Source: JBFIHF01 sp964411125
GTDB lineage: Bacteria; Myxococcota_A; Bradymonadia; Bradymonadales; Bradymonadaceae
Assembly (NCBI GenBank): GCA_964411125.1
Contig: CAYPJU010000012.1
Location: forward strand, 35,996-99,995
Direction of reading: 5' to 3'
DNA length: 64,000 bases
Below the pieces are notes generated by a model. The model ran no database searches, was not told the origin of the DNA, and saw only the letters and a program-made list of their open reading frames with translations. The first letter of the stretch is position 1. Every line of letters begins with the position of its first letter. Shown here one piece after another: positions 9,791 through 18,164 of the stretch. The position numbers and the translations under genes were made by a program.

Positions 9791-10135
9791 ATGGAACCCG
9801 TCGCATCGATCGCACGCCCCCTCCCCTCGTCCGAACCGGCAGTTCGACGAACGAACACGGACTTCGCTTCGCGCTTGAGGGAGCAGCGTGGAACATCGAC
9901 CCCAACTACGGGTCCGGCCGAACAGGTCGGCGCCTTCTTCGACTCGGTCGGCCGCGACCAGCAACGCATCGACCGTACGATCGCCAGCGTCACCCGCGGG
10001 CGAGATCTCGACGCCGCCGAGCTGCTCCGCGTGCAGGACCTCCTCTACCGCCATTCGCAACGCGTGGAACTCGCCACGAAGGTCGTCCAGTCGACGACCT
10101 CGGCGCTCAAGCGCCTGCTCGATACGCCCGTCTAA
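9791..10135 (+). CDS. sctI: Type III secretion inner-rod protein SctI
   Basis: A 114-residue protein. The C-terminal half ('FDSVGRDQQRIDRTI' through 'LLYRHSQRVELATKVVQS' to 'SALKRLLDTPV') has the length, amphipathic helix pattern and 'YRHSQRVEL...K' signature of YscI/HrpB-type inner rod subunits, which polymerise between the export gate and the needle. The first 45 residues are polar and disordered. GGAG lies seven bases before the ATG. It heads a run of overlapping T3SS genes, and its stop lies just before the SctJ lipobox region. The 181 bases upstream hold no gene and presumably contain the operon promoter. Confidence 0.75.
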   Translation: MEPVASIARPLPSSEPAVRRTNTDFASRLREQRGTSTPTTGPAEQVGAFFDSVGRDQQRIDRTIASVTRGRDLDAAELLRVQDLLYRHSQRVELATKVVQSTTSALKRLLDTPV

Positions 10136-10862
10136 TCTACTCGTCTGTCTGATCCTCGCCTCCCTCTTCGGCTGCGATACCGCCGAGCTCTACCACGGTC
10201 TGACCGAACGCCAATCGAACGAAATGGTCGTGGCCCTGCGCGAGGAGGGCTTCGACGCCGAGAAGGTTCGCGACGACGCCGAGCCCGGCGCGTGGGTGGT
10301 CCGGGTCCCCGGGGCCGTCGAGGTGGAAGCGACCCGTGCCCTTCATCAGCGCGGATACCCGCGCCCCGTCGCCGAGGGGTTCGCGAGCTACTACCCGAGC
10401 GAGGGGCTCGTCCCCACGTCGTCGGAGGAGCACGTTCTGCTGCAATACGCGACGGCGCAGGAGCTCCGTCGCGGGCTTCTGACCCTGCACGGAGTGGTCG
10501 ACGCGCACGTCAATCTCGTCCTCCCACCCCCTTCGCGCCGCATTCGAGGGGCCGCGGAAGCGCCCGGTCCTCGCGCTAGCGTCGTCGTTCGTTTTCGAGA
10601 GGATCACCCCGGGATACCGAACGAGGAGATCGCGCGCTACGTCGCGGGCGGGGTGCAAGGCCTCCTCCCCGAGGCGGTGACGGTCCTTCGGACCCGACAA
10701 CCGAGCGCGCAGCTAACCACACCCTCGATCGTGAGTCTCGGTCCGCTGTCGGTGCCTCAGGCGAGCAAGGTTGCGATGCAGACGGTCTTCCTGCTGATGC
10801 TCGGGCTCATCCTCGGCCTCGCCGGCGCCCTCGCCTTCGTCGTGACCAGGAGGCGCCCGTGA
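10122..10862 (+). CDS. sctJ: Type III secretion MS-ring lipoprotein SctJ, start unresolved
   Basis: SctJ forms the inner ring of the basal body in the inner membrane. The sequence shows a short hydrophobic segment ending in the lipobox 'LASLFGC', the YscJ/PrgK-like domain ('LTERQSNEMVVALREEGFDA', then a second ring-building motif around 'GVVDAHVNLVLPPPSRR'), and a C-terminal transmembrane helix 'TVFLLMLGLILGLAGALAF' followed by Arg residues. No ATG, GTG or TTG lies in frame near the signal sequence. I place the start at ATA 10122, which gives 'RPSNLLVCLILASLFGC'. The next in-frame ATG upstream, 9888, would add 78 residues that shadow sctI. The end overlaps the GTG of the next gene by four bases. 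Confidence 0.8.
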   Translation: MRPSNLLVCLILASLFGCDTAELYHGLTERQSNEMVVALREEGFDAEKVRDDAEPGAWVVRVPGAVEVEATRALHQRGYPRPVAEGFASYYPSEGLVPTSSEEHVLLQYATAQELRRGLLTLHGVVDAHVNLVLPPPSRRIRGAAEAPGPRASVVVRFREDHPGIPNEEIARYVAGGVQGLLPEAVTVLRTRQPSAQLTTPSIVSLGPLSVPQASKVAMQTVFLLMLGLILGLAGALAFVVTRRRP

Positions 10863-11545
10863 CGGAACGCACCTTCCGCGCCGGCGTGCGATGCGCCGAA
10901 ATGGGAGGCGACGCGCCGCCTCGAACGACGCTCGACTTCACGGATGCCTGGGTCCGTGCCCGGGTCGCTCACGAGGCTCCCCGGCGCTGGAGGGCGCAGG
11001 CCGAGAGGCTGGCGCGAGCGCCGGATTCCACCCCGGCATTGCAGTTCGTCGCACGGTTCGTGTCGGAACGGCTGGGGAACGACGCCGAAACCGAGGGTCC
11101 GCTGTGGAGCGGTCTCTCGCACGACGCCGAAGCGGTGCTCGATCGAATCGGCGCTTTCGCGATCGGGGTCGGCCTGCAGCGCGCCAACGAGCGCGCGTTC
11201 CGGCGCGGAATGGCCGCGCTTCACCCCGACCTTCGTCCACTCGCCGTCGAGGGACGTGGCGCGGAGGTCGGTGCTCCCGTCGTGACGATCGTCCGCGACG
11301 CATGGGCACACCTTCGGTCCGAACCCGACGACGGCGTGACGGCATCCCACTCGCTAGCCCTCTTCGTGCTGGCGTTTCACCTCCACCGCCGCCCCACCTC
11401 TCTCGCCGAGCTGACGCGGCTCGTAGGAGGCGCGCGGGGACGGGCCGTGGCGAGGTTCGTACGGATGACACGGGCATCGAGCCGACGTGAACATGCCGAA
11501 GAGGTCGGGGCGATCATCCGTGCGGCCCTGACGGAGGACGTGTAA
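10859..11545 (+). CDS. sctK: Probable type III secretion accessory protein SctK
   Basis: The product has 228 residues, is Arg/Ala-rich, soluble and mostly helical. The assignment is by position: in Ysc/Psc-type clusters SctK lies between SctJ and SctL and binds the cytoplasmic sorting platform. SctK is poorly conserved, and I see no motif that proves identity. GTG start overlaps the sctJ stop (GTGA), and its TAA overlaps the ATG of sctL (TAATG), indicating translational coupling. It could instead be a lineage-specific T3SS protein. Confidence 0.55.
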   Translation: MTERTFRAGVRCAEMGGDAPPRTTLDFTDAWVRARVAHEAPRRWRAQAERLARAPDSTPALQFVARFVSERLGNDAETEGPLWSGLSHDAEAVLDRIGAFAIGVGLQRANERAFRRGMAALHPDLRPLAVEGRGAEVGAPVVTIVRDAWAHLRSEPDDGVTASHSLALFVLAFHLHRRPTSLAELTRLVGGARGRAVARFVRMTRASSRREHAEEVGAIIRAALTEDV

Positions 11546-12129
11546 TGAAGCGGGGCGTTCGCGTGATCAGCACCCTGGAAGCCGAAGGCCTGAACGTTCG
11601 TCCGCTCTTCGACGGAAACGTGCTGCGACGCGAGAGTGTCGAAGTACTGGAGGAAGGTCACCGCATCTTGGAAGCGGCTCGGCGGCGAGCGGGACAGATC
11701 GAGGCGGACGCCGCCCGAGCCGGACGGGCCGCCGGCCTGGCCGAGTGGCTGGACCGCCTCGAGGCGCTCGACGAGGAGGTCGGGGCTCTGCGGGCCCGAA
11801 CCCGGGACGAGGCCCTCGCCCTCGCCTTCGACGTCGCCGAGCGAATCGTCCGGCGCGAAGTGGAGCGCGATCCATCTTTCGTAGTCGGCGTCCTCGATGC
11901 CCGGCTCGACGATCTCCCCGCAGGTCGCGTCGTCGTTCGTGTCGCACGATCCGATCTCTCCGGCGTTCGGCAGCTCCTCCGCTCGCGCTCGGAGCGACGG
12001 CTCTCCGTCGAGGAGGACCCGGAGCTGACCCCCGGCGACTGCGTGATCGTGACGGAGCGAGGCATGATCGACGCGACGATCGAGACCCAGATTGCAGTGC
12101 TTCGTGAGGCTCTGGGAGAGACGCGATGA
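11545..12129 (+). CDS. sctL: Type III secretion ATPase regulator SctL
   Basis: A 194-residue FliH/YscL-type stator that links the ATPase SctN to the sorting platform. The N-terminal part is a long Ala/Arg/Glu coiled coil ('ILEAARRRAGQIEADAARAG' onward), followed by the conserved 'ALALAFDVAERIVRREV' helix and a compact alpha/beta C-terminal domain ending 'GMIDATIETQIAVLREAL', where the 'GxIDATIETQ' pattern is characteristic of the SctL/FliH/ATP-synthase b-delta group. It overlaps sctK by one base and sctN by four. Confidence 0.88.
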   Translation: MKRGVRVISTLEAEGLNVRPLFDGNVLRRESVEVLEEGHRILEAARRRAGQIEADAARAGRAAGLAEWLDRLEALDEEVGALRARTRDEALALAFDVAERIVRREVERDPSFVVGVLDARLDDLPAGRVVVRVARSDLSGVRQLLRSRSERRLSVEEDPELTPGDCVIVTERGMIDATIETQIAVLREALGETR

Positions 12130-13433
12130 CGGGGGCGGACTTCGACGTGTTGCGCCAGAAACTGGCAACCACCGACACCACGCCGCTGCGCGGCCAGGTC
12201 AGGGAGGTGATCGGAACGGTGGTGAAGGCTGCGATCCCCCGAGGCAGGGTTGGGGACGTGGTGACGATTCGCGGCCGAGGAGGCGATCTCCGCGCCGAAA
12301 TCGTGGGGTTTCAGGAAGAGCGCGCGGTGTTGATGCCGTTCGGTCCGGTGGACGGCATCGGGCCCGACTCCGAGGTACGTTCTTCGGACTCGGAAGCGCT
12401 CACGATCGCCTGTTCGGCGGGCATGCTCGGAAGAGTGGTCGACGGGCTCGGAGCCCCGATAGACGGAGGCCCTCCCATCGAAGGGGCCCCCTGGCCGATC
12501 GAGCGCAGCGCCCCCTCCCCCTTCGGGCGGCCGCGGATCGACACGGCGATGAGCACCGGAATTCGCGCGATCGACGGGCTCCTAACCCTCGGTGTCGGCC
12601 AACGCGTCGGCCTCTTCGCGGGGCCCGGCGTCGGCAAATCCACGCTGCTCGCCCAGATCGCCCGGCGAAGCTCGGCCGACGTGAACATCGTCTGCCTCGT
12701 GGGAGAACGAGGGCGCGAACTTCGGGAGTTCGTAGAGGACGCGCTGGGCGAGGAAGGCCTCGCGCAGTCGGTCGTCGTCTGTGCGACGAGTGACGCCCCC
12801 GCCCTCGTGCGGCTGAAGTCGGCCTGGACAGCCACGGCGATCGCCGAATGGTTTCGCGACCAGGGAGCGAATGTCCTCCTGCTCATGGATTCCGTGACCC
12901 GGTTCGCACGCGCGCAGCGCGAGATCGGACTCGCAGCCGGCGAGCCGCCCACCCGGCGAGGCTTTCCGCCCAGCACGTTCAGCATGCTCCCCAGGCTCGT
13001 CGAACGAGCGGGTCGATCCCCGGCGGGATCGATCACCGCGATCTACACCGTGCTCGTCGAGGGGAACGACATGGACGAGCCGATCGCCGACGAGGTTCGA
13101 GGCCTCCTCGACGGCCACATCTTGCTCGATCGCCGGCTCGCTGACCGTGGTCACTGGCCCGCGATCGACATCTTGCCGTCGCTCTCTCGCATCATGGGGC
13201 ACGTCGTGAGTCCCGAACACCGCGAGCTCGCGAGCGAGTTCCGAGAGCTACTCGCCGCCTACGAGAGCCAACGCGACATGATCACCCTCGGGGCGTACGA
13301 AGAGGGGAGCGACGAACGAGTGGATCGTGCGATCTATGCGATGCAGGAGATGGAGGAGTTCCTCCGACAGGGGCCCGACGACGACGAAGACCTCCACTCC
13401 ACCGTGGACTTCCTCCGGAGCCTGCGGCTGTGA
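12126..13433 (+). CDS. sctN: Type III secretion ATPase SctN
   Basis: A 435-residue hexameric ATPase related to F1-beta and FliI that strips chaperones and unfolds effectors at the base of the export apparatus. Motifs are Walker A 'GLFAGPGVGKSTLL', then 'VGERGRELREF', Walker B 'NVLLLMDSVTRFARAQRE', and 'GEPPTRRGFPPSTFSMLPRL', the signature shared by SctN and FliI. 'GSITAIYTVLVEGNDMDEPI' follows. Length is normal. I favour SctN over FliI because of the flanking sctJ, sctL and sctO and the lack of flagellar genes. The ATG overlaps the sctL stop and the end overlaps the next GTG. Confidence 0.96.
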   Translation: MTGADFDVLRQKLATTDTTPLRGQVREVIGTVVKAAIPRGRVGDVVTIRGRGGDLRAEIVGFQEERAVLMPFGPVDGIGPDSEVRSSDSEALTIACSAGMLGRVVDGLGAPIDGGPPIEGAPWPIERSAPSPFGRPRIDTAMSTGIRAIDGLLTLGVGQRVGLFAGPGVGKSTLLAQIARRSSADVNIVCLVGERGRELREFVEDALGEEGLAQSVVVCATSDAPALVRLKSAWTATAIAEWFRDQGANVLLLMDSVTRFARAQREIGLAAGEPPTRRGFPPSTFSMLPRLVERAGRSPAGSITAIYTVLVEGNDMDEPIADEVRGLLDGHILLDRRLADRGHWPAIDILPSLSRIMGHVVSPEHRELASEFRELLAAYESQRDMITLGAYEEGSDERVDRAIYAMQEMEEFLRQGPDDDEDLHSTVDFLRSLRL

Positions 13434-13891
13434 ACGACGAGTTCCCGTCCAACGCACTCCTGGAGCTCCGGGAGAAGCGAGAGGAGGAAGCGATGGCTGC
13501 GCTCGCCTCCGCATCGGCTGCCGAACGCACGGTCGCCGAAGCGATCGGGAGGCTCGAAACGAGGCTCGATCGGCTCGCTGGCCAGATTGCCGACGCACGC
13601 CCCGAATACTCCTCGGACCTCGCCGCGATGCAGCGCGCCGACCGATACGTACGGGCTCTCGAGGAGGAGCTCGCGTCGGCGCGACGCGAGCTCGAGCAAC
13701 TCGAGGCCGAGCGTGACCGACGGGCCGAAGCGGTCACCGCCGCACGCAAGTCCGCGGCCGATGCCGCCGCGGCCACGGGCGCGATTCGCAGCCGGCGTGA
13801 GGCCTGGGAATCGGAGCGACGCCGTGCTGAACGTCGTAAGGAGGACGCAGCACTCGACGAGCTGGCCATCCGAAAGTGGACCGAAGGATAG
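13430..13891 (+). CDS. sctO: Type III secretion stalk protein SctO
   Basis: A 153-residue protein that is almost entirely a charged two-stranded coiled coil rich in Ala, Arg and Glu ('LREKREEEAMAALASA', 'EELASARRELEQLEAERDRR', 'SERRRAERRKEDAALDELA'). This composition, the small size and the position directly after sctN match SctO/YscO/FliJ, the central stalk that rotates inside the ATPase hexamer and contacts the export gate. GTG start with four-base overlap to sctN. Sequence conservation in this family is low, so the call rests on architecture and context. Confidence 0.8.
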   Translation: MNDEFPSNALLELREKREEEAMAALASASAAERTVAEAIGRLETRLDRLAGQIADARPEYSSDLAAMQRADRYVRALEEELASARRELEQLEAERDRRAEAVTAARKSAADAAAATGAIRSRREAWESERRRAERRKEDAALDELAIRKWTEG

Positions 13892-13900
13892 GAGAGCGAG

Positions 13901-14242
13901 ATGCGACGGATCGACGGAGCCGGTGGCTTCGAGTTCGAACGGATCATGCAGGTGGACGCGGTTTCTCTGCATCCTCTCGAGGCCGAGGTCGACGCGGCGG
14001 TGGCCGAAGTGCAGGGCGAGGCCCTTCGCCGCCTCGAAGAGTGGCTCGCCCCCATGCCCTCACGACTGGTCCCTCCACCGCCCGATCCCGCGTGGGGGAC
14101 GCTCGAGTATCACGCCGGGCTACGAACTTCCCTCCCCGACCTGGCGAACGCGGCCAGTCCCCGAGCGAGGCGTGCGTTCGAAATCGTGGAGCAGCACCTC
14201 ACGCTCTGTGACGAGCTGGCGACCCGAGCCCGCAAACCCTGA
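13901..14242 (+). CDS. Small unknown protein at the end of the T3SS run
   Basis: The product has 113 residues and is preceded by GGAGAGCGAG just before the ATG, nine bases after sctO, so it very likely belongs to the same transcript. The middle contains a Pro-rich segment ('VPPPPDPAW') between two helical parts. There is no signal peptide or membrane segment. I do not recognise the family; size and position would fit a T3SS chaperone or sorting-platform accessory (SctP and SctQ normally follow SctO), but SctP would be longer and SctQ has a different C-terminal fold. Confidence 0.7.
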   Translation: MRRIDGAGGFEFERIMQVDAVSLHPLEAEVDAAVAEVQGEALRRLEEWLAPMPSRLVPPPPDPAWGTLEYHAGLRTSLPDLANAASPRARRAFEIVEQHLTLCDELATRARKP

Positions 14243-14300
14243 GGACGCTTCGCATTCAAACTCGGATCGAGCGGCGCCGCCCATCGTGGTAAATTGCGGC

Positions 14301-14972
14301 ATGCATTCACCGAAACTCTGGTACGTACGCGGGCTCGGACTCGACAAACATTCGAAGGTCGTCGCGACCCTGGCCGAGGACGGGCGCGTCGAACGTTGGG
14401 GGCACCGCGCGCGCGTCTCCCATCGTGAGGATCCCGGCGAGGTTCACATCGTCCTTTCTGGAGCGCTCGACCTGAGGGATGGCGCCCACGACGTCGGTAT
14501 TCGCCTTCGACCCGGGGATGTCTTCGGCGAGACCGGCCACGAGTCGGTCCGGGGAGATTCTGGCATCATCGCCTACGACGACACGCGCCTCGTCGCCGTC
14601 CATCGTTCCCTGTTCGACGACACCGCCAGAGACGCCCTGGGCTCGATGACGGCGCGAACGAAACTGATGCGGGGGCGGACCCTGATGGTCCCCGCATCGA
14701 TGCTCGTCTACACCGCCCCCGAGCCCAGGCTGGCGAGGGTGATCCTCCACCTCGTCGAACGCTACGGTCGGGTCGAAGGCGATCGCGCGTCGCTCGACGT
14801 GGCAGTCCACAGTCGGGTGCTGGCACGGATGAGTGGGCTTGCGCACCGGGCTGCTTCCGATATCTTCGATAGCATGCAACGGCGACAATTCGTGGAGGTG
14901 GGGCGTAACGGACTATGGGTTCCGAGCGTCGAGGGCCTTCGTGCGGTCGTGACGGGAGAAGAAGAGCCATGA
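14301..14972 (+). CDS. Crp/Fnr-family transcriptional regulator
   Basis: A 223-residue protein with the Crp architecture. The N-terminal beta-roll has 'LRPGDVFGETG', corresponding to the cyclic-nucleotide-binding 'GE' cassette, but the usual RxS/T ligand contact is not obvious. A long helix region follows around 'LARVILHLVERYG', then a winged helix in which 'HSRVLARMSGLAHRAASDIF' is the probable helix-turn-helix. No cysteine cluster of the FNR type is present. The gene starts 58 bases after the T3SS-linked ORF and may regulate it. The ATG at 14301 was chosen because the domain begins there; the longer upstream frame only shadows sctO and the gene after it. Its stop overlaps the next ATG. Confidence 0.8.
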   Translation: MHSPKLWYVRGLGLDKHSKVVATLAEDGRVERWGHRARVSHREDPGEVHIVLSGALDLRDGAHDVGIRLRPGDVFGETGHESVRGDSGIIAYDDTRLVAVHRSLFDDTARDALGSMTARTKLMRGRTLMVPASMLVYTAPEPRLARVILHLVERYGRVEGDRASLDVAVHSRVLARMSGLAHRAASDIFDSMQRRQFVEVGRNGLWVPSVEGLRAVVTGEEEP

Positions 14973-15616
14973 CGCCAGCGGGAGCGACGCAGGTGATCCG
15001 GACGACTCTCACCCTCGGGATTCAGTTCGACGACTTCGACTACCGCCTGTTCCTTCGCGAGTACCACAAGGACCTTCGTTCGCGATTCGACAGCGACGAC
15101 TTTCCTGCCTACACCCCAAACGCCGTCCTCGAAGAACTCCTGCCTCGCTACGAACCCTCGTGTGCCGACGGCGTCGCGGGCGGGCGCCTCTCCGCGCTCT
15201 CCGGCTTTGCGCAACGCGTTCATCGCCTCGATCTGAACCTGACCGGCTCCGATTTCGGGCCCTACGAACAGCGTCAGACGCCATACAGCTTCGACCGTGC
15301 GTTCTATCACCTGGGCCGCGAGATCGCGTCGGCGAAGGTCAAGATGGAGTATCCCGGCTACAACCCGTACCGGTCGACACGGCGCCTCAACGTTCGTTTC
15401 GTGCGTGAACATCTCGACGAGGTGCTCGAGTTTCTACCCGACTATCTCTGGTGGGCGATCCACGATCAGCAGGACGTCCTGGCGAACGTGCTCTCCCCCG
15501 AGCAGCAAGCGGAGGTTCGGCGCCGGATTCATTCCAGTGGCTACAAGATCGAGAGCTTCGGCCTCTACCTCACGACGATGGAGACGCTTCATCTCGAGGA
15601 GGACGAGGTCGGCTGA
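14969..15616 (+). CDS. Conserved hypothetical protein
   Basis: The product has 215 residues, is Tyr-, Phe- and Asp-rich, and shows no signal peptide or membrane helix. The ATG overlaps the stop of the Crp-like gene (ATGA) and hrpB follows with no gap. Visible features are an N-terminal strand 'TTLTLGIQFDDFDYRLFLRE', several Arg/Tyr-rich helices and an acidic C-terminus ('METLHLEEDEVG'). I do not recognise it; context gives no clear role beyond co-expression with the regulator and possibly the T3SS genes. Confidence 0.7.
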   Translation: MTPAGATQVIRTTLTLGIQFDDFDYRLFLREYHKDLRSRFDSDDFPAYTPNAVLEELLPRYEPSCADGVAGGRLSALSGFAQRVHRLDLNLTGSDFGPYEQRQTPYSFDRAFYHLGREIASAKVKMEYPGYNPYRSTRRLNVRFVREHLDEVLEFLPDYLWWAIHDQQDVLANVLSPEQQAEVRRRIHSSGYKIESFGLYLTTMETLHLEEDEVG

Positions 15617-15620
15617 TCGA

Positions 15621-18077
15621 CTCCCCATCGAAGACGTCCTCGAAGAGGTCGTCGAGCGCGTACGGACGGACCGCTCGGTCGTCGTCGAAGCTCCACCGGG
15701 GGCGGGCAAATCGACCCGTGTACCCCAGGCTTTGCTCGACGCCTTCCCGACCCGACGGATCGTGATGCTGGAACCGCGGCGCGTCGCGGCTCGCGCGATC
15801 GCCTCACGGATCGCGGAGGAACGCGGTGGGGTGGTGGGTCGAGAGGTCGGGTGGCAGATCCGGCATGACCGGAAAACCTCGAGCGACACACGACTGACCG
15901 TGGTCACCGAAGGAATTCTGACCGCTCGCATTCAGTCGGACCCGTTCCTCGAGGCCTTCGACATCGTCGTCCTGGACGAGTTTCACGAGCGTAGCATCCA
16001 CACCGACCTCGCTCTCGGCTACTGCAAGCAGATCTTCGAGCTGCGCGACGATTTCGCCGTCGTAGTGATGTCGGCGACCCTAGACGCCGAACGGATCGCC
16101 CATTATCTCGGGTGCGAGTCGGTCGTCTCGCGCGGTCGGGTGCATCCGGTGGCGCAGGAGTGGGTCGACCGAGACCCTGAGGACATCGCGAGCGCTGCCG
16201 ACAGCGCGGTCGGTGCGCTCCTTCGCGACTCCGACGACGACGGCGGCGACATCCTGGTCTTCATGCCCGGAGTGCGGGAGATCGAGCAGACGATCGGTTC
16301 GATGCGTCACCGCTCCGACCTCGACGTGCTCCCGCTGCATTCTCGTCTGACGCAGTCCGAGCAGGACCGCGCGCTTCGAAGGGGCCCCCGCAGGAAGGTC
16401 ATCGTCTCGACCAACATCGCGGAGACATCGCTGACGATCGAAGGAGTGACCGCGGTCATCGACAGCGGCCTGGTCCGAATTCCGGTCGTCGATACGGCGA
16501 CCGGGTTCGACAGGCTCGAGACCAGACGCGTCAGCCTCGCGTCGGCGAAACAGCGTGCCGGGAGAGCCGGGAGGACCGCCCCGGGGCGCGCCTGGAAGTT
16601 GTGGCCCGCCTCATCCGAGTTTCGGATGACCGAGTACGACGTCGCCGACATCCACCGCATCGACCTCAGCGCCGCGGTGCTCGACGTCGTCGCGTGGTCG
16701 GACTCGGACCCCGCCACGTTCCCTTGGTTCGAGCAGCCACCAGCGGCGAGCCTCGAGGCGGCGGCGGACACTCTGCACGGCATCGGCGCCATCGACCCAG
16801 ACGCCTGGAGCGTCACCGACCTCGGCACGCGGATCGGTCAGCTACCGCTACATCCGAGAATCGCAGCGTTCCTCCTGCGAGCCGAAGCGCTGGGGGCGGG
16901 TCGGATCGCCTCCCTTGCGGCGGCGTGTCTCTCGGAGCCCGATTGGGTGACCTCGGTCACCGAGTCCCTGAGATTGGGCTCCGACCTGATCTGGCGCGCA
17001 ATGATGCTCGAAGAGGTCGCTTCGGGAGATACCCGCGTGGCGTCGGCCGAAGGAGCGCGAGTGTCGGTCGGAGGAGCTCGCAACGCCCTCCGCGTCGCTC
17101 GCGAGCTACAGCGGTTCGCGTCGAGTGCCTCGGCACGAAAGCCGGAGGAAGCGCTTCGGCGGGCGTTGCTCGCAGCCTACAGCGACCGGCTCGGAGTCCG
17201 GCGTGACGGCGATCGCTACGCGCTCACGACTGGCGGTTCGGTCGTCCTCGCTCGAGAGAGCGCCGTGAGGGACGCCGAGATGATCCTCGTCTGCAGCGTG
17301 TTCGGTACCCGATGGGTCGACGGTGTGTCGTGCGGGCTCGCCCGGTCGGTGACCGCGATCGATCCGAGCTGGATCGAGGACGAGCTCGGGGACCGAATCA
17401 CGGTCGAAACCCACGTGCGTTTCGACCCGGCGCTGCAGCGGGTCGTCGCCCGGCGGGAGCGTCGGCTCGACGAGCTCGTCCTGTCGTACGAGCCGACGTC
17501 TCTGGGAACCTCCACGGAGGCTCAGGAAGAGATCGCCGAAGCACTGTCGCGCGCAGCCGCCCGAGACCTCGTTTCCGCTTTCGGGCTGCAAAAGGACGAG
17601 GCTCGGCTCGTGGAGCGACTCGCCTTCGCGCGTCGCTGGTCCGACCGCGAGTTTCCAGATCTCACCGATCCGCAGACTCTGAAGCCGTTGATCTGGGGCG
17701 CCACGTCGTTTGCAGATTTGCGACGTCTCGACTTCACCGGGCTCGCGCGGACCGGGATCCGGCACGACGTCTGGCAACGCTTCGAGAGCTTCGCCCCCGA
17801 TCAATACCGCTTGCCCTCGGGTCGTCGATTTCGCATCGACTATTCGGACCCCGAAAGGCCGGTCCTCGCCGCCAAGCTCCAGGACTTTTTCGGATTGTAC
17901 GACACTCCCACGGTCGCGGACGGGAAGGTCACCCTTCTGCTGCACCTGCTCGCCCCCAACCGTCGCCCGGCCCAGGTGACGATGGACCTGCGCTCGTTCT
18001 GGGAGACGACCTACCGCGAGGTTCGAAAGGAGTTGCGCGCCCGATACCCGAAACACGATTGGCCCGAGGACCCGTGA
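15621..18077 (+). CDS. hrpB: ATP-dependent helicase HrpB, start unresolved
   Basis: A DEAH/RHA-type helicase of about 818 residues, the normal length. Motif I is 'PPGAGKSTRVP', motif II 'DEFHERS', motif III 'MSATLD', and motif VI 'KQRAGRAGR'. The C-terminal HrpB domain is present, with 'LIWGATSFADL' through 'KLQDFFGL' to 'KVTLLLHLLAPNRRPAQVT'. HrpB enzymes normally begin within a few residues of an 'LPIxDVL' motif, here 'LPIEDVL' from 15621. No ATG, GTG or TTG is in frame close upstream, and the preceding gene stops at 15616. The frame is open to an ATG at 15297, but that stretch shadows the upstream gene. The cellular role of HrpB is poorly defined; RNA or ribosome-related helicase activity is the usual inference. 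Confidence 0.9.
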   Translation, partial: LPIEDVLEEVVERVRTDRSVVVEAPPGAGKSTRVPQALLDAFPTRRIVMLEPRRVAARAIASRIAEERGGVVGREVGWQIRHDRKTSSDTRLTVVTEGILTARIQSDPFLEAFDIVVLDEFHERSIHTDLALGYCKQIFELRDDFAVVVMSATLDAERIAHYLGCESVVSRGRVHPVAQEWVDRDPEDIASAADSAVGALLRDSDDDGGDILVFMPGVREIEQTIGSMRHRSDLDVLPLHSRLTQSEQDRALRRGPRRKVIVSTNIAETSLTIEGVTAVIDSGLVRIPVVDTATGFDRLETRRVSLASAKQRAGRAGRTAPGRAWKLWPASSEFRMTEYDVADIHRIDLSAAVLDVVAWSDSDPATFPWFEQPPAASLEAAADTLHGIGAIDPDAWSVTDLGTRIGQLPLHPRIAAFLLRAEALGAGRIASLAAACLSEPDWVTSVTESLRLGSDLIWRAMMLEEVASGDTRVASAEGARVSVGGARNALRVARELQRFASSASARKPEEALRRALLAAYSDRLGVRRDGDRYALTTGGSVVLARESAVRDAEMILVCSVFGTRWVDGVSCGLARSVTAIDPSWIEDELGDRITVETHVRFDPALQRVVARRERRLDELVLSYEPTSLGTSTEAQEEIAEALSRAAARDLVSAFGLQKDEARLVERLAFARRWSDREFPDLTDPQTLKPLIWGATSFADLRRLDFTGLARTGIRHDVWQRFESFAPDQYRLPSGRRFRIDYSDPERPVLAAKLQDFFGLYDTPTVADGKVTLLLHLLAPNRRPAQVTMDLRSFWETTYREVRKELRARYPKHDWPEDP

Positions 18078-18100
18078 CCCCTCGCGGAGCGTGGACGCAG

Positions 18101-18133
18101 CGCGCCCCACCTCGGCGAGCCGGGTGGGGCGCG
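18101..18133. terminator. Strong hairpin between convergent genes
   Basis: An 11-bp perfect stem, CGCGCCCCACC (18101-18111) with GGTGGGGCGCG (18123-18133), and a loop that can extend pairing. It lies between the ends of hrpB (+) and the BON-protein gene (-). There is no long U-tract, so it may act as a bidirectional barrier or 3'-end stabiliser. Confidence 0.6.
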
Positions 18134-18164
18134 TTCTGTGTCGCTCGGACGATCGAGCCGACAG

